Made by a program: the position numbers and the translations under genes
From: Flavobacterium sp. HBTb2-11-1
GTDB lineage: Bacteria > Bacteroidota > Bacteroidia > Flavobacteriales > Flavobacteriaceae
Direction: 5' to 3'
Assembly (NCBI RefSeq): GCF_009826975.1
Contig: NZ_WUMO01000011.1
Coordinates: 1-64,000, forward strand
DNA length: 64,000 bases
In this document: one piece after another, positions 62,449 to 64,000 of the stretch
Position numbering within the stretch: the stretch's first letter is position 1
How the letters are laid out: each line of letters starts with the position of its first letter
Notes under the pieces: generated by a model
What the model saw: only the letters and a program-made list of their open reading frames with translations
The model's database searches: none
What the model was told of the DNA's origin: nothing

Positions 62449-62732
62449 GAGCTTTTTCCGTTTAGTTGTTTAAATTTTTGTAGTTCGTCAACCAATTGCT
62501 GGTTGATTAGCATGAGTTCTTTATGCTGTATTTCCATTTTTTTTATGGTTTCTGTCGCAGCTGTGAGTCGTGCGGTAATATCGTCTAGAAGATCTCGGTA
62601 ATATTTTACGGCGCTTACCGCATTGTCAAGTTCGGCTGCACGATCTTCTGCGAGTGATTTTCGCATCGAGAAAAGCCAGGTTATAAAAGCGGCAAAAAAT
62701 GCCGTAAGAGTGGGGTATAAAAATTGTTCCAT
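62445..62732 (-). CDS. Holin-like single-span membrane protein
   Basis: The protein has 95 residues. One N-terminal membrane segment (FLYPTLTAFFAAFITWLFSM) is followed by a charged coiled coil of about 70 residues. It is encoded just before the endolysin-like gene with a 4-nt overlap, the standard holin position. Single-span holins exist, but the sequence alone does not prove pore formation. A role as an anchor or regulator of the lysin is the alternative. Confidence 0.6.
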   Translation of the reverse strand: MEQFLYPTLTAFFAAFITWLFSMRKSLAEDRAAELDNAVSAVKYYRDLLDDITARLTAATETIKKMEIQHKELMLINQQLVDELQKFKQLNGKSS

Positions 62733-62850
62733 TACGTGTTATTGTAAAATTGAATATTGATTAAAGATGTTTTTAAGGAAACCGTTTTCGGGGTTGTTTT
62801 TTGCGGAAGCTTGACTAGACTTTTTTCTAGTTTTTTGATGTGGTTGTTTC

Positions 62851-62946
62851 CTTTTGACATTGCAAAGATTGGGTGAAAAAAGCCCTAAAAAAAATGCGTG
62901 CAAGGTTTGCGAACATTTGTATTCTAGGGCTTTACAGAGTTGTAAG
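62851..62946 (-). promoter_or_regulatory. Conserved 93-nt control element upstream of the lysis operon
   Basis: This is the counterpart of 53585-53680: palindrome-like CTTACAACTCTGTAAA, GCCCTAGAA, ATGTT, a T-rich tract, then CAATCTTTGCAATGTCAAAAG in pieces at the same distances. AATCTTTG fits the -7 box TAnnTTTG except at one base. The holin-like start codon is 119 nt further on. Confidence 0.65.
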
Positions 62947-63051
62947 GAAAGCGAACAGAAGTCGTTTTAGATGAAGTAAATCACTCATCTTTGCATCACA
63001 AAAAGGATGTTTTTGAAGATTAATTAAAGAAGAATTTTTCTTTTAAGTTGA

Positions 63052-63297
63052 TTACGAAGACCTTCCTTGATTGATCATAAGTTCTTCGATTTTTTTTAGT
63101 TCAGAAGTGATAGGTGTACACAGAATTTCGTACAAAGTAGTTCTCGAAATCGGGTAAACCGGGTAAACGTATTTACGCCATACTACGGTAGTTGGAATGT
63201 CTTCCGTTTTATGTTTTTGATACAGCTCTTTGATAAGCTTGTAACGCATTAATTTATTTTTTTGAATTCCGAGGCTTCTGTTTGAAGATATAGGCAT
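63052..63297 (-). CDS. Small basic protein, unknown
   Basis: This 81-residue protein is rich in Lys and Arg, with SLGIQKNKLMRYKLIKELYQKHKT and YPISRTTLYEILCTPI. The second segment resembles the recognition part of a helix-turn-helix (ISRTTLYEIL). It precedes the lysis operon and could be its regulator. I do not recognise the family, and the DNA-binding role is a guess from charge and pattern. Confidence 0.55.
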   Translation of the reverse strand: MPISSNRSLGIQKNKLMRYKLIKELYQKHKTEDIPTTVVWRKYVYPVYPISRTTLYEILCTPITSELKKIEELMINQGRSS

Positions 63298-63708
63298 GAG
63301 AGATAATATTTTGAATGATAGAAAAAGAAAAAGAGTAAGAAGAACGAAGGTTGAAAAGTTAATTGTTTGAATACGAATTCGATGACATCATATTTAAGAC
63401 AGCCAAAACCATTTGATCATTTAATGAATGGTTTTGCTCCTCAATGCCATTTTTATAGTAAACCTCGTTCTGAGGTCTTATTTGTTAAAGATTTTATTTA
63501 ACAATCTAGGTCAGCAAACCCCGCATGACAATCCTGTTTCCAAAGCCTTTATAGGTTTGGATCCCAATAGAAAGAATGCGTTTTGGCTGTTATTTTATTA
63601 GGGCAGAAATCGCCCGTTTTTCCGGTTCCTGGTTCTCTTCAAAAAGAAGAAGAAGCAGGAACCATTTTTTTTACTTGCATGTATCGGCCGTAAGTTAGAA
63701 GGTCATTT
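63298..63708. other. Gene-free gap with three hairpins
   Basis: No coding frame is convincing. Hairpins are CAAAACCATT/AATGGTTTTG (63404-63436), GGGC/GCCC followed by GTTTTT (63601-63620), and GGTTCCTG/CAGGAACC (63624-63663) followed by eight T on the plus strand. The last two look like terminators for plus-strand RNA, although both flanking genes are on the minus strand. Confidence 0.6.
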
Positions 63709-63909
63709 TTAGCCTTTGTAAGTGGCTGTGGTGTGTTTTTTGAATCTTGGATTTTTAATCACAATATTTTCGTACTGATAAAAAGCCCGCCGTTCTTCGC
63801 TGGATAAATCATTAGTGAAATTCCAGTTTCCGAGTCCGTCTTTAAAGATCGTATGTTCGTTTACTTTGTAGCTTTCATGATCTGTAATTGGCTTTATTTT
63901 TACGCTCAT
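63709..63909 (-). CDS. Small hypothetical protein
   Basis: This 66-residue polar protein (MSVKIKPITDHESYKVNEHT...GNWNFTNDLSSEERRAFYQYENIVI) has no signal peptide. It has the length and composition of small proteins frequent in Flavobacterium accessory regions. I do not recognise a function. It is the rightmost complete gene and shares the orientation of the phage-like cluster. Confidence 0.5.
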   Translation of the reverse strand: MSVKIKPITDHESYKVNEHTIFKDGLGNWNFTNDLSSEERRAFYQYENIVIKNPRFKKHTTATYKG

Positions 63910-64000
63910 TTAAGTATTGTTTAAAAGTTGTTTTTAATTTGAAAGAAAACCATTCTCTAAATAAAAATATTGGTTTTAAGTTGGTTGCAATTAATAAAAA

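Noticed and set aside
63052..63297. A transposase or integrase fragment
   Set aside because: The protein is short and complete, with no catalytic motif and no flanking inverted repeats.
28340..63909. A type VI secretion or classical extracellular contractile injection system
   Set aside because: No sheath, tube, VgrG/spike, gp25-like, baseplate J-like or AAA ATPase gene is visible in the window.

Overview
The window looks like a chromosome segment of a Flavobacterium-type member of the Bacteroidota. The evidence is low GC, a type IX secretion (T9SS) type B substrate next to a PorP/SprF-like protein, promoters of the TTTG-N19-TAnnTTTG type, and A-rich leaders with few Shine-Dalgarno sequences. 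No RNA gene, CRISPR array, integrase or insertion sequence was seen. || 1-14.4 kb, mixed housekeeping and surface genes. A proline-iminopeptidase-like lipoprotein on the minus strand is followed by a 1912-residue secreted HYR/FG-GAP adhesin with a T9SS sorting domain and its PorP/SprF-like partner. Converging on these is a NarL-type response regulator with its TPR histidine kinase. Next come a PepSY-like periplasmic protein, a LacI-type and an AraC-type regulator, and a PEBP/YbhB-like protein. || 14.4-28.2 kb, a xylan, glucuronoxylan and xylose utilisation island, all on the plus strand. GH67 alpha-glucuronidase, an SDR (likely fructuronate/mannonate oxidoreductase), UxuA and GH10 xylanase form one unit. 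A GPH-type symporter and a GH43 enzyme form the next. A GntR-type XylR-like regulator, xylulokinase, xylose isomerase and a small transaldolase close the island. Together they cut oligosaccharides, import them, release glucuronate and xylose, and feed KDG and xylulose-5-phosphate into central metabolism. Four copies of a LacI-type palindrome, RCAAYCGRTTGY, mark the control points; two sit at predicted transcription starts. SusC/SusD and UxaC are not in the window. || 28.3-64 kb, a single-strand (minus) phage-tail-like accessory cluster, read from right to left. Two small unknown genes come first, then a lysis cassette: a holin-like protein, a CHAP endolysin-like protein and a lipoprotein with a C-terminal membrane anchor that fits a unimolecular spanin. 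A 730-residue unknown protein is translationally coupled to a 987-residue protein whose C terminus looks like an EndoU nuclease toxin, followed by a probable immunity gene and a membrane protein. After these come a tail-fibre-like protein, a 2474-residue beta-rich giant, a 1970-residue vWA giant, a gp53-like tail fibre, a tail-fibre-assembly-type protein, two DUF5977 proteins, and three tandem cassettes, each a 154-residue module plus a large repeat-rich putative receptor-binding protein. A broken fourth cassette ends the array. None of the large proteins has a signal peptide, so assembly in the cytoplasm and release by lysis is the natural reading. Head, terminase, sheath, tube and baseplate genes are absent here but could lie beyond 64 kb. 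A 93-nt upstream element with a palindromic site recurs upstream of the lysis operon and the giant-protein operon, and the palindrome alone occurs upstream of the 369-residue fibre gene; this suggests common control.
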